From: Venturia oleaginea
Lineage: Eukaryota > Ascomycota > Dothideomycetes > Venturiales > Venturiaceae
Direction: 5' to 3'
DNA length: 64,000 nucleotides
Assembly: GCA_013176395.1 (NCBI GenBank)
Contig: JABMLP010000010.1
Coordinates: forward strand, 1,178,001 to 1,242,000
Each line of letters begins with the position of its first letter. Position 1 is the stretch's first letter. The notes below the pieces were generated by a model. The model was not told the DNA's origin. It made no database searches and saw only the letters and a list, made by a program, of their open reading frames with translations. Position numbers and translations under genes: made by a program. This document shows, in pieces, positions 1 through 12,751 of the stretch.

Positions 1-3000
1 TTTGATTTTATCGTCTCGAATCAGTGAGCTGCCTTCCAAAAGCAGAGATTGTGGGTTGGATCTATGTGTAGACCGACGGAGCTGGTACCTGCTTTAGTTT
101 TGAGGCACAGGTGTTATAGCATATTGATGGGTATAGTTGTGTATCCCAGGTGTCCAGTTCGGGGAAGTCTCGAGTCTTGTACAACGGCGTGAAGAAATCT
201 TTGTTGAAGCGGTGAGGGACCTAGTCCCATCCTGTCTCCTCAGGTAGCTGTTTCACAATCTGGTACAGTCGAAGTGAAAGCCAAAGAGTACCAGATTGTC
301 GCGGTGTGTCTTTAATCTGAATGACTTGCAATCGAGAATAATGCTGGTGTAATCGTATTTATAGCGATAGACTAGAAGCAGCGGAAGTTTTTCTCAAGGA
401 GTCACTGCTTTAGTGAGATGGCGCAGTGTTGCCTGTCAAAATCAGTCCCAATAAATGATGGTGTGCATATCTTTTGTCGTACTGAGGCTTGACATGATCT
501 GTGCGATGTGTGTAATGTAATGCCTTCTAGGCACTGGTAGGTGTAACCGTTTTGTGTAATCGAAGGGAGCGGAGGGTACCTTTATTGCTCAACGGACTTC
601 AGGACTTCATAGGGGCCATCGGAGAGGCCATGTAGGACGGGACTGCAGCAAGGTGAGTCTTGGTCAATCTACAACTTGTGACTTTGAGGATCAGGCTATT
701 CTCCGCCGTCTTTGGAACAAAGTGTCATTGTCAAGGCCATGGCGCAATGCAATACCGGATTGTGTCGAACAGCGGCTGCCGATTTTGCTGCACCATACAA
801 AGATGAGAGGGCTCTCAAGTTTGGGAACGATGCCACTGTACCCAAGAATGGCTATTAGCTGAGAGTCTGATCTTGAAGTCATGGTTTCTTGAGGTCGTAC
901 GATCTACTCCAGGATTTCAGCGGCACAGATCAGCACATCATGCAGGGCTGAAAATGCATCGAGAAACATGACTGAGGCACCGTGGATCTAGCTGCTCAAG
1001 GTCCTTTTTGAAACGCACTCAGCAAGGCCTATAATACTTGACTAAAGATCGAGAGTGGAAAGCTTGGCCAGAATTTTATCGATAGCGATCACGAGTTAGG
1101 AGACTTTTCCTAGACAGCTAGATTTGTCAATTTCATAGTTTCACTGGGAAGGAAGCTAGCAAACTAGATTTCAAATTTAGAAAATAAATCAACAAGTTTC
1201 TGTAACAGCATTTATGTCTATAAATGACAAGGAAAACGGTCAGTCGTCGTATCGAGAGAGAACCAGAAACACCCCTAACCCGACCCAGGAACCGTCCCAC
1301 CAACAAGCCAATATAGTAAGAAGTTCGTTTCATCTCAGAAAGGAAAATGCGAGGCTGTGAGCTCGAAAGCCGAAGTGATTTCCCCAACTCAAGATGCGCA
1401 AGTCGGTGAGACAAGCCGAGCCTCGAGAGCGCAGATGAACGCCAGAACCGCAGCAATGAACCAACTTGTGTCCGCGAGGACAGGGCGAGGAGACGTTCCC
1501 GCACCACCGGTTTACCATCTAGGGGATATCAACATACCATACCAGGACCAATGTTGCAATAATATAAAGGACAAAACAGAAGACCGCCCGAGAGTATATA
1601 AACCAAGGAAACGTGATTCGTAAATGAAATGTTTTTTTGGCGACCGGGCAGACTGGTAACTCCGCCGTCTGAATTTTTAGAGGGAGGATTCGTGATTCGT
1701 CGGTCGTGCAATATTTTGAGTAGCGCGAGATGGTATTCAGTGGTCGGGGTTCTTATCGAGGCCAAGGACTCCTAAGTGGGTCCGCGATCCGGCAAGGCTT
1801 GACGATCAAAAGTGGCACAGCTCGGCTGCACCAAACTGAGACAAGGGATGTGAGCACTCGACTTCTCCAGCTGTGAAATTGCTTTGATTCCATACCTCGT
1901 CAGTCATCGACTATGCCTTGCTTGTACATGGCCGGCACGCCTTGAACTTGCAAGTTTGACATTCCCAGATGTACCAATGAGGGCCGGAGTGACAGCAGTT
2001 GCAATGCCATAGGATCAAGGTGCTGTCGGACTTGAGCATCGCCCAAGTATGATCGCAAGAGCCTTTAGCTGGGACAGCCATGTCGAAAGATGTGCAGGGT
2101 GTCCAGGGTAATTGACTGGGAATGTAGGCTTAGCAGATGTTGTCATCAAAAAGCTTATAGGGACAAACCTGGGAGTCGATGGACGAAAAAATTGAGTCGA
2201 GCAAAGTGTTGGAGTAGAAAGCTGATAAGGCGGAGAAGGATTGCAAGAAGGGAGAAGAGCAAGTCGAGGATTTGGTTTGATGGACCGATGGAAGGGCGAC
2301 AAGCTTCGATATAAATATGCTGTCTGGAGGGCTGCTTTGGGATGATTCCGATTCCAGAGATGCTTGATGGAACTTGCTATGCTTAACGCGAATGAGAAAT
2401 GTACAACAGCAAGAGCAGCTATCCGCAGCTCTCATGAACGAAAAAGATCAGGAAGGCTTCACAAGGGACTTCTATATACCAATGCGGCGAAAGCATGTAC
2501 TAAAGAGGAGTAGGGGACACCCAGTGGCGGCAGAGCAGTGATTTGCTCTAGCACCAAGTGCCAGGAAGGCATCGCCTTCCAAAATGGATGGTATGGGCGG
2601 ACCTTGTCAGACTAGGGCTGATCTCTCCACGTCTGCGGGAGTGTGTACCATAATGATTCCAGGTATTTCATCCCTGCCATGAGATTGAAGGAAGGCTTAC
2701 AATCCAACCACCACATTACTGTTCGACCGAATCATTCAGTATCCGTGTCCCTGTCACCCCGTGTGCCGCGTCTTTTCGACCCAATCGAGGAATTAAACTT
2801 TAGAGAGATGATGATTCAGAGAGCTTCATTCTTCCGCACCAATCGTCACTAAGAGAAAAGTTCCAAGACGAAATCAGGCCGGAGAATTTTCAACCGCAAC
2901 AACAACACCTGCATCATCCTTTCATCTCCCCACCAAAGATCCCAGCTACTCTCCGCATTAACAAAAATGTCTACAAGTCATTTTCGAACCGGCTTATGCC

Positions 3001-4573
3001 TCGCTGGGGTGTCCAAACAGAGTGTGCGCCTGCGGGTTGTCGTTGTAAACAGCCATTAACCGTTTGAGCATGTTGCAGAAAAACCAATTGTTTTTCGCCC
3101 AGCCCAATCCCACATACATTCATGGTCACCTGCTTATCGCCATACCAAGATAGGCGCTATCCACGTGGCGAATCAGTGTGAGTGTAAACGCTTACCATTG
3201 ACGCGACACAATCTTCCTTTCACGCTTTCGACCAGCCATATCTTGCGTTGAATCCATTGTTGCCTCCATGTACCGACAAGGACGACCTTATGCAGCTGCA
3301 TACTCGAGCAGATGGATCTCGCAAGAACAACAAGCACGGCTTACGCGGATTGGCTACATCCTACGAGAGGGGCACATGCTTTTTTTCCCAGCGACTGTGG
3401 CCCCAGAGATAATAATCCAACATTACTGGAAGCATCGCGGTGCGGGCCGTTTCACTCATCCAGGTTACATTTGGACGAGAGGCGTGCATTTGGCACTATC
3501 TTTGCATTTGGAAGCCACCACCATCATTCGACCATGGTGCTACGAGTCCCTGGAGGCACCAGGAGTCTGGGATTCCACCCCCGTCTCTAGCGTCGATATA
3601 ACACGAGCGATTGCATGTCCATCCTTGCAGCCTTTTGTGTAAGGACGATCATTTTCGCTCTTGTCGTCACTGAAGAATGGTTACATTATTCTTGTACCTT
3701 TAGTATTGCGGGATTAAGCCTCAAAACAGGCCATGTACCTTTTTGCACTTGTTCAATCACGCCCGTTGTTTGTGTGAGATCTCCACGGCGACACAGGGCA
3801 ACGCATGATATTTTCGACCAGGTACGTGGGAAAATTGTCAAAAATTGACATTAAGCGGTGTGTTTCCGTGTATCTGTGCTGACCACCAGTTCCTCGTCGA
3901 GATGGCCTGTTCTGCTTCCCGTCATCCTCTGGTCTTTAATCGTCCATAGTATCACGTTGGATCAATGGTTGCTTTCGGGCAGAATAGATGATTTCTCTTC
4001 CACAAAGTCGACAGACGCATGATCCCATGTCAAGAACGGGAGAAAGATGGTTGGTTTGCTCGCCTATCGTTTTCACAAAATGTCTTGATTTCATTATGGA
4101 AATGCCACGGCATACTGGACAGGCATTCTATCGACTGGCAAATCATGTGGAAGACAGCCACACCCAAACCTACAGTGTACCTTGGAACCCCGAGCGCAGT
4201 CGGTCCGTTGCGGTTTCCGCGTTCCTCACGCTGACGGTATCCTTGCCGTCAATCAAGGTTATCAAGAAGTGCAATCACTCCAACACTTCATGTTCAAGGG
4301 CGACGCAAGGAAAGGGTGGCTCGCAGAGTCCATGTATTCACGACTCACGCTCACTTGGTTGACTTTGGGCGCTATATGCCCCGTGTGGATTAGCAAGAGG
4401 AGCAACCTCGCAACGTCTTTCCTGCCATTGGCTTTCGCAAGTCTAGACGCACGAGACGGAGACATGCACATATATTTCGAGCATCAATACTTTGGACACA
4501 CTCACGAAGAAAAGTCGGGCGCATCATCGGATCTAGAAAAATTGTCACAATTTTTTCTCTATTTACACCATAT
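1..4573. other. Gene-poor region, no gene supported
   Basis: I find no recognisable protein in this stretch. Short open frames exist (for example 653-862 plus, 1357-1623 plus, 2015-2302 minus, 3268-3642 plus), but none has a family motif, a convincing signal peptide, or splice partners that extend it. The end next to 4574 is the 3' side of the short-chain dehydrogenase gene. The left edge may include untranslated sequence of a gene outside the window. Confidence 0.4.
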
Positions 4574-5732
4574 CTAGCTGGGGGCTTTGTAGCCATCCAC
4601 ATCGGTCGAGTTTGCTAACTTCTCAAATTTGTTGTGGTTTGTTGTCATATCGTCGATCTTCTTCTGCATTCTCGCGAAAGCATCGGTGCCAGTTATACAG
4701 CGCAATGGTGGATCTTTCATCGTCGCCAATTCGTACCAGGCCTTCGCTGCCTTATGAGGATCTCCGGCCTGGGTGCCGTTTCTCTCACCCTATTCTTTTA
4801 TTAGATCTGTTCATTTGTACTGGGCTAAGAGCACTTACCATAGACTTCTTGGCATCGATATGGTCGTAGGCTGGGTTCTTCTCTTCTGCGAAGGCCATGC
4901 TGCGACCAGCCCTACAAACACTGTCAGTCACTTGTTCGAAAGAGAAGTAATCGATACGAACTTACCAGTCAGTTCGAAATCCTCCTGGCTCGATACCTCC
5001 ATCATGTTAGCGGACCACTTCTCCAGGCAAGATAGATACTTACAGGTAAACTTGATGTTCCACTCTGGCTTGACCTCTTGGGCAATGGTCTCGGTAAAGC
5101 CTTCTACAGCCCACTTGGAGGCCTTGCAACATTTTAGTATCGTGTACCCCTTCACGATCATGCACAGGAACTTACACAATAGATGCTAAAAGTAGGAACG
5201 CCTGTCTGTCCACCAATAGACGTAACCTGCTGAATAACGCCACCCTTTGGCGACTGCTCTCTCATGGTCGACATGGCCTTTCGGGTAACATCAATAAGAC
5301 CAAAGAAATTGACTCTTATAGTTAGCAATACTCCAGACTAGAGTCACAGGTGCTATATCACCTTCCATCTGTGTTCGAATTTGCTTCTCAGAAAGAGACT
5401 CGAACTCGCCGCTTAAACCATATCCGGCGTTATTACAGACCACATCGATGCGGCCGAACTTCTTGATCGCGGCGTCAAACGCCTTGTCGATTGAATCTTT
5501 CGATGTGACGTCCAAATCCTGGGCGAGGAAGTTTTCATCGTTGGTACCGTCGAATTTGAGTCCGCTGCTCTTGCGAGCCGTGGCTACGACGTGATCGCCT
5601 TTTTGTAGAATGACTTACTTCAAGTCAGCATACCAAATTCACCGCACATCTTAATAACAAGGATTCACCTTTGACATATTCCTGGCCGAAGCCGGTAGAA
5701 GTTCCAGTGATGAAGAAGACGCGTGGAGACAT
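4574..5732 (-). CDS. Short-chain dehydrogenase/reductase (classical SDR), 7 exons
   Basis: NAD(P)-dependent oxidoreductase of the classical SDR family; the substrate cannot be read from sequence. Exons by hand: 5732-5669, 5598-5362, 5312-5176, 5122-5044, 4996-4966, 4911-4839, 4789-4574. They sum to 837 nt and close in frame as 278 residues, with GT-AG at every junction. Visible motifs are the N-terminal cofactor loop TGTSTGFG (residues about 9-16), the structural NNAG, and the catalytic YCASK (Tyr and Lys four apart), followed by a PGGFRTD segment as in the family. It lacks a signal peptide, so it is probably cytosolic. The relatives I can think of are fungal NAD(P)-binding oxidoreductases of unknown substrate. 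No cluster partner lies next to it: the nearest genes are over 900 bp away. The gene appears intact. Confidence 0.88.
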
Positions 5733-6605
5733 TTCGGTGGAAAAAATTGATTAGTTGAAGTAGAGTGTCTCTTAGGTTCGGCTATATGTACTTCCATTTC
5801 ACTGTGGTGCTCCTCGATGCCAATCCGCATCAAAGTGAAGTCATGGTCATGGTGCCGAAGAGTTTCGGGCCGTTGATGATGTCAGATGTTTACAGTGGAT
5901 GCCGTGGTGGTTTGCTTTGGGACGGACTTGGGTGATACTAATGCAACCTAAACCTCAATAAGCCTGGAAAGACTATGGTCTGGAATGTGGAGTTGAGCAG
6001 TGAGAGACCATTGGTAATGGTATGAAAGGTGACAGGTGTTCAGCCTTGGGCAGTAGCAGCCTCAATTTCCGGGTCACGTGAGTGTGGTAGATCATCTTTG
6101 CCTTGCTATGCTACTGATGGACACAATGAGAGCGAAGTTTTCCCCCTGATGGATTGATTCAAGGCTTCAGAATTTAGGGAATGGAGAAAGAAGTCGCCGT
6201 GACTTTGGTCTCAGTGGTGGTCCGTGAGCTTTTTGAACTCCTAGTCGCCCCATCTTTTTGACGACCACATCTCTGGAACAACATGGTGCCAACCATCGGC
6301 AGTGCCGCCTCAATGCTTTGCAGTACTCAAGTGAGTAAAGTTCAGACTGCCTGAGTCATCTTTTCCCGGCTTTACTTTTATCGTACAGCACCATTCCACC
6401 TGATGACGCATACAAATGGACCTGGCAGACGCATCGTACCTGTCTTCAGGATAAATTGCAGATTCTTTAATCAGAAACGCTTGAGATCCATATCACGAAG
6501 ATGTGCGGTATACACCACCAAGGACTCGGGAGACATCTGCTTTTCGTACGACTGCTTACTTCTCACAACAGAAAGCGTGATGTATTTCATCAACTAAATT
6601 TAGCC
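5733..6605. other. Intergenic region upstream of the SDR gene
   Basis: Promoter side of the minus-strand dehydrogenase. I see no gene here; a 64-residue plus-strand frame at 6403-6597 has no recognisable feature. Confidence 0.35.
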
Positions 6606-6875
6606 TTACTTGGTGCCTTCTTGAGAGAGCTCAGAAAGGAAATTGTAAAGCAGCATTTGGATCTGCCACTCATCGATGGACATCGTGTCGGATTCGTGGC
6701 CAAGCATGCGCGAAAGCTCATTCTCAAAAACCGAAGGTTCTCCTATTACCCCCAGCAAAACCCTCTTAAAGAAGTTGATTTTGGCGGGGTCCAAATATGA
6801 CATAATCGGCATTGTTGCCTGATCTCGAATCTCTTCCTTTGCTTGCAATTTCCCGCCGAATACCGGCATCACCAC
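6606..6875 (-). CDS. Possible small hypothetical protein
   Basis: An 89-codon open frame, also startable two codons in at MPVFGG. It has a balanced, protein-like composition: acidic and hydrophobic residues alternate and there is little low complexity (for example SYLDPAKINFFKRVLLG and DEWQIQMLLYNFLSEL, which would form helices). The reading frame ends at AAG-TAA, which overlaps a possible AA^GTAAGG donor, so it may continue into another exon. It is about 320 bp from, and divergent to, the hypothetical gene at 7198. I do not recognise a family, and it could be a chance ORF. Confidence 0.35.
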   Translation of the reverse strand: MVMPVFGGKLQAKEEIRDQATMPIMSYLDPAKINFFKRVLLGVIGEPSVFENELSRMLGHESDTMSIDEWQIQMLLYNFLSELSQEGTK

Positions 6876-7197
6876 TTCACACTATTCCATTCGACATCTG
6901 GAGCGGGTGCTCTCTTCACTATCCTTGCAAAAGCGACCATTACTTGTGACTCCCTCACCTCTGTCGCTTGGCTGAAAATCATTCACATTGTCTCATTGGT
7001 CGTATGGCTCCAACACTCTTTTCACCACTACAGCTCCTTTTCTCCAGGAAACTCCGCCACCTTTTCTTCGTCAACCTAAGAATAAGACTCCGAGTACGAC
7101 ACCAAACCAATTCTTTTATCACTCCAGATAGCGATAGAGGCGGTTATTGCCGCTTTTATCTTAAGGATACATTACAAAGTTCACAAGAAGTCTCAAT
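6876..7197. other. Short divergent intergenic region
   Basis: Lies between the possible minus-strand small ORF and the plus-strand gene at 7198. No clear TATA or other element was seen. Confidence 0.3.
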
Positions 7198-8099
7198 ATG
7201 GACGCCCAGCGATCATCCCACGGCGGTCCTGTCATTCCAGAGGACGGTATTTTCATCACAGACAAGGGTATTGGCAAGCGCTCCGAAGCTTTTCATTGGC
7301 TCATGCTGGGCTACCATGTCTATGACTACAAATTCCGTGAGCTCACTATTCAAGATATGGAACACAACATTGACCCAAAAGGCGTCATGAACCCAATGTA
7401 TGTAAGAGGTTCACTGTGGAAAACAGTTCATCAACGTTTTTGGTTGGTGAATCGAGGAGGCAGAAATGGCCCAGAGCCGTCGCAGCCTGGTTTAGACATG
7501 GAGACAAGTGGTAAGAGTCTATGTGCTTTCTACGGAATCTCCCAGCTAACAGAATAGTGAAATACTACAACCGTGGGCCGCCGGAGAACCAACAAGAAGG
7601 CAGGTTACGTCAGGTGCCTTACGTACAGGGCAAGTCACATCAAAGCTGGAGCTCGCCGCCACACGCTCAGTCGCAGAGTTCAGACACACGGCTTTCAACA
7701 TCGTCTGAAAGAGCATCTCACCGTTCTCATTTCGCCACCGCACTGTCGGACGAGTCGCTCCAGTTTCCACATCGTCGATCCCATAAGTTCACGAAGTCTA
7801 GGTCTATGACAACGCTATCGTGCGAATCGCTCCAGTCCTCGCACACGCGCCGTCGAGCAAGCTCCGTCAGCACTGAGAGTACTTCTGCTCTAAATATGAT
7901 ATCCATACCAAGTGAACCGCAGAATGGGTGGAGAAACATAGATTGGACGACGAGGGAAGCAATGTCAGAGGACCGACTCTTGAGTGGAGGAGGTGTTCAT
8001 GAAATTGGTATGGCATATGGACCACGAGCTAGGCTGGACTCTTTTTTTGCAACCAAGTCATGCTCTTGTGAAGGAAAGGTGTGTTTGAGAGAGAACTGA
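7198..8099 (+). CDS. Hypothetical Ser/Arg-rich protein, 2 exons
   Basis: Not recognised. Exon 1 is 7198-7510. The intron 7511-7557 has a GTAAGA donor, a GCTAAC branch and an AATAG acceptor. Exon 2 is 7558-8099. Together they give 284 residues in frame. The first about 100 residues look globular (for example KRSEAFHWLMLGYHVYDYKF). After the intron the protein becomes Ser/Arg/His-rich with an imperfect internal repeat: ALSDESLQFPHRRS is followed about 25 residues later by TLSCESLQSSHTRR. No signal peptide or membrane segment is visible. The nearer AG acceptor at 7552 would give an immediate stop, which is why I chose the AG at 7557. The join is supported only by frame closure. Confidence 0.6.
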
Positions 8100-8899
8100 G
8101 TTATACCTCTAATCTTTAGGAGCATAGCGCATCAATCCACGATCAATAATTTTGAATGATAAACTGATATTGGGACAACACTCCACTCGAGATGGAGTTC
8201 GATAAATTACTAGCGACTTATCTTTTCAGTGACCAGAAAATCATCGACATTGATTCTCGAGTTCAGACTTGATTCATGTTGTTACGATTGTCTCCGTGGT
8301 CCAAGTCATGTATGGTGGCAATGTACTTATCAAAGAACAGACAGTCACGCTGTGAGCTGTTACAGCTGTTTTAGTAGTAATCAAAATCTCACAGTAGTTA
8401 TACATTGGCCTTCATGCTTTGTGTAGAATTCCAAGCGATCCAGTTTTCCATCATGAAACTTGTCATTGCACGTGATCATCTCGGGAATGCTCCTGTCTGC
8501 AGTTGCAAACGGCCTGCCAATCCCCTTACCCATCTCCATCGCAACATCGCCCAACACCCGCCGCCATTATCCTCCTCGTAATCAGCGTTGCCCAAGTCTC
8601 AGCGGCAGTTCTTGATGGTTCCCTCCTTGCGCTGCTTCATATAACGCCTTCGTTTGTCCGTGGACGCGCCGGAACGTATTGGGAAAAAGGAACCACAGGG
8701 TCAGTGGATTCTTTCCAGCTCGCAGATGCGCTTGGAGCCCAAAGAGGATGCGGCAATATATATACAGCTATCTAACAATTGCTCAGCTATAGATCGTAAA
8801 TCGAACTTACCTACCCGTTATCCTCACCACCGCCACCCGTCCTTTTATCTCCGTCTTCCATACCTCGCCGACACTATTCCATAACAATTCACTACAGCC
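8100..8899. other. Intergenic region containing the RPB2 promoter
   Basis: No gene supported. The proximal 150 bp upstream of RPB2 contains an AT box (see the separate entry) and pyrimidine-rich DNA just before the start codon, typical of fungal housekeeping promoters. Confidence 0.4.
8755..8764 (+). promoter_or_regulatory. TATA-like box upstream of RPB2
   Basis: The sequence aatatatata lies about 140 bp 5' of the RPB2 start codon and is followed by a C/T-rich leader. It is inferred to be a core-promoter element from position and composition only. Confidence 0.3.
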
Positions 8900-11800
8900 A
8901 TGTCGCAATTTGCCTCCGAATTTCCAGAACCTAATACCCATGATGATGGGTCAGAGGACGTTTATGAGGAGGACAATGACGAAGAGCTCATAACAGCTGA
9001 GGATTGCTGGACTGTCATTTCTTCCTACTTCGACGATAAGGGCTTGGTCGCGCAGCAGATTGACTCTTACGATGATTTCGTCATGCGGCATATGCAGGAG
9101 ATCATAAGTGAAGAGTCGAGGCTAGTGATGGACCAGAATTATCCTGGAGGAACTGACGAAAATGAAACTAATCCGATCATCAAGCGACGCTACGAACTCA
9201 ACTTTGGAATGGTTCACGTGAGTGTTCCGCTCATCACAGAAGGAGATGGTTCCAACAGCATATTATGGCCGAGCGAGGCTCGTTTGCGGAACCTGACATA
9301 TTCGTGTCCGATTTACCTCGAAATGCGGAAGAAGATCACCGCTGCACGAGAGCATCCGTATTCTGGAGGTGAAGTTGAGGAAGAGGGCAACGAGCAAGAG
9401 ATTGATGCAATCGGAGCTGGGCCGGCCTTGTTCTGGAAACGGGAGGACTTTGATGAGCCGGAAGGCGAAACCCCGAAACCTCATATCGGAAGGATGCCAG
9501 CCATGCTGAAATCGTCATTCTGCACGCTGAGTGCCAAGGAGGACGATATCCTCTATGCCCACGACGAATGCCCCTACGACCAAGGTGGATACTTTGTCAT
9601 CAACGGAAGTGAGAAGGTTCTCATTGCTCAGGAGCGCAGTGCTTCGAACATTGTGCAGGTTTTCAAGAAAAAGCAAAGCGCCACGCCAGTCATTGCTGAG
9701 ATACGAAGTGCGGTAGAACGGGGCTCTCGTCTGATATCGAGCATGCAGGTCAAGCTATTTGCCAAAGGCGACGCCGCGAAAGGGTTCGGTCAGACGATTA
9801 AGGCAACTCTTCCGTACATCAAGAACGACGTTCCTATTGGGATCGTTTTTCGGGCCCTTGGAGTCGTGGCGGATGAATCGATCTTGGACCACATAGTGTA
9901 CGACAAGACCGACGTGGCAATGTTGGAAATGCTGAAGCCATGTCTCGAGGAAGCCTTCGTCATTCAAGAGCGTGAAGTTGCTTTGGACTGGATTGGCAAG
10001 CGCGGTAGCCAAGCGGGTGGGATAGAAAAGCGTCTGCGGTACGCACGAGACATCTTGCAAAAAGAGTTCCTTCCGCACATATCACAGAAAGAGGGCAGTG
10101 AAACTAGGAAAGCTTTCTTCCTTGGCTACATTGTCCATCGACTACTTCAGGTAGCCCTAGGACGTCGAGAGGAGGATGATAGGGATCACTTTGGAAAGAA
10201 GCGCCTGGATCTCGCGGGACCATTGATGGCGATGTTGTTCCGCCAGATGTTCGGTAAAATGAAGAAGGACATTACGACTCACTTGCGGAAGTGTGTCGAG
10301 ACAAGCAAAGACTTCAACATGCTCTTAGCAGTCAAGGGAAGTACCATTACCAACGGACTGAAGTACTCACTTGCAACTGGTAATTGGGGGGACCAAAAGA
10401 AGGCAGCTTCAGCCAAAGCCGGTGTTTCTCAGGTTTTGAATCGATATACATTCGCTTCAACGCTATCTCATCTTCGACGTACCAACACTCCGGTCGGTCG
10501 TGACGGCAAGATTGCCAAGCCCAGACAGCTCCACAATACCCATTGGGGTCTGGTGTGTCCAGCAGAAACGCCCGAGGGCCAGGCATGTGGTCTTGTCAAG
10601 AACCTGTCTTTGATGTGCTACGTTTCCGTTGGGTCGCCTAGCGACGCCATCACCGATTACCTAACGATGCGAGGCATGGAACTGCTTGAAGAATTCGAGC
10701 CCCAGAGCTCGCCGCTCGCGTGCAAAGTTTTTGTGAATGGTGTGTGGATAGGAATCCATCGCGATCCCAATTCGCTGCACAAAAATCTACGAAAAATTCG
10801 AGGTACGCCAGGATACCTGTCAGAAGAAGTCAGCGTTATTCGTGACATTCGCGATCGAGAATTGAGAATCTTCACCGATGCTGGACGTGTCATGAGGCCG
10901 CTCTTCGTGGTGGATAATGATCCTTCTAGCGATACCAAAGGCGCTTTGGTATTGAAGCGACACCACGTAGAGAAGCTTAAAGAAGAGAAGGGCATGGACA
11001 CCAAAGTCATGACTGACGAAGAAAAGGCAGACGTCGGCTTCAGGTCGCTGGTCAAGGAAGGGGTTATTGAATATCTCGATGCAGAGGAAGAAGAAACTAC
11101 AATGATCATCATGACGCCGGACGATCTCGAGGAGCACCGCGACATGAAAGCTGGCCGCCCGACTCCCGTAAATGAGGATCCCAATTCACGTATCAAAGCG
11201 CCTCCGAATCCATCCGTCTTTCAATACACTCATTGCGAGATTCATCCCAGTATGATTCTCGGTGTCTGTGCCAGCATTATTCCTTTCCCAGATCACAACC
11301 AGTCGCCTCGTAATACATACCAGTCCGCCATGGGTAAACAGGCTATGGGTGTGATGCTCACCAATTACAACCTCCGTATGGAGACTATGGTCAACGTTCT
11401 ATACTATCCACAGAAACCTTTGGCCACGACGAGATCAATGGAGTACCTCAAGTTCCGAGAGCTCCCTGCCGGCCAAAATGCGATTGTGGCGATTGCTTGC
11501 TACTCGGGATACAATCAGGAAGATTCCGTCATCATGAACCAGAGCAGTATCGATCGTGGTCTTTTCCGTAGTCTTTTCTTCAGAACGTACACGGACTCTC
11601 AGAAACGTGTTGGCATGAACATTGTTGAAGATTTTGAAAAGCCAGTCCGAGCAGACACACTACGAATGAAGCATGGAACGTACGACAAACTTGATGACGA
11701 TGGAATTATTGCGCCAGGCGTGCGTGTCTCTGGTGAAGATATCATAATCGGCAAGACAGCACCTATTGCACCCGACGCTGAAGAGCTCGGTCAGCGCACT

Positions 11801-12751
11801 AAGATGCACATCAAACGAGATGTTTCCACGCCGCTGCGAAGCACGGAAAATGGTATCAGTTGATCAGGTCGTTCTCACAACCAATCTCGAAGGTCTCAAG
11901 TTCGTCAAGGTACGGACACGAACAACAAAGGTGCCCCAGATTGGAGACAAGTTCGCTTCTCGTCACGGACAGAAAGGTACTATTGGTATCACCTACCAAC
12001 AACAAGACATGCCTTTCTCAACCGAGGGTCTCACACCAGATCTGATTATCAACCCGCACGCCATTCCATCTCGTATGACAATTGCTCATTTGATTGAGTG
12101 TCTGCTGAGTAAAGTCGGCTCTCTACGAGGGTGTGAAGGTGACGCTACACCATTCACGGATGTCACGGTGACCGGCGTGTCAAACCTCCTTCGAGAGCAC
12201 GGATATCAGTCTCGTGGTTTCGAAGTCATGTACAATGGGCACACTGGAAAGAAGCTGCGAGCTCAGGTTTTCCTCGGGCCGACATATTACCAGCGTCTGA
12301 GACATATGGTTGATGACAAGATCCATGCCCGGGCGCGTGGACCGGTACAGATCTTAACCCGACAACCCGTTGAAGGTCGTGCAAGAGATGGCGGTTTGCG
12401 ATTCGGAGAAATGGAGCGTGATTGCATGATCGCACACGGTGCAGCAGCATTCTTGAAAGAGAGATTGTTCGAGGTTTCAGATGCCTATCGCGTGCATGTC
12501 TGCGAGAAGTGTGGTCTCATGACTCCGATCGCGTAAGTCCCCTCGTCACGATTAAGAGCCACAACTTGTACTAACATGGCCACAGAAAACTCAAATCGCA
12601 GACATTTACATGCCAGAATTGCAACACTGGCTCCAAGGTCGCTCAGTTGCACATCCCATATGCCGCAAAACTGCTCTTCCAAGAGCTGATGAGCATGAAC
12701 ATCGCTCCGCGCATGTTCACGACGAGAAGTGTTGCTTCAGTACGAACTTAG
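8900..12751 (+). CDS. RPB2: DNA-directed RNA polymerase II subunit RPB2 (one-base frameshift)
   Basis: Second-largest catalytic subunit of RNA polymerase II, nuclear. Exon 1 runs to 12532. The intron is 12533-12585, with GTAAGT and a TACTAAC branch. Exon 2 is 12586-12751. The family signature segments are all present: [17 protein letters not shown] in the protrusion, [15 protein letters not shown] in the fork/hybrid region, [11 protein letters not shown] near the active centre, [13 protein letters not shown] in the hybrid-binding domain, and the C-terminal zinc-binding CEKCG...CQNC, whose two halves are split by the intron. A single extra A at 11858 breaks the frame after residue 986 (...STENGI), giving AGT-TGA. 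Discounting that base the gene encodes 1265 residues, the normal size. The break is most likely a sequencing error because the gene is essential, but see the findings. Confidence 0.97.

Noticed and set aside
10657..11196. 179-codon minus-strand frame inside RPB2
   Set aside because: Antisense shadow of a strongly conserved coding region; no motif.
11853..11859. A 7-nt GT...AG string (gtatcag) in RPB2 whose removal would restore the frame
   Set aside because: Far too short for a spliceosomal intron, and removing it would delete conserved residues; a one-base insertion explains the break.
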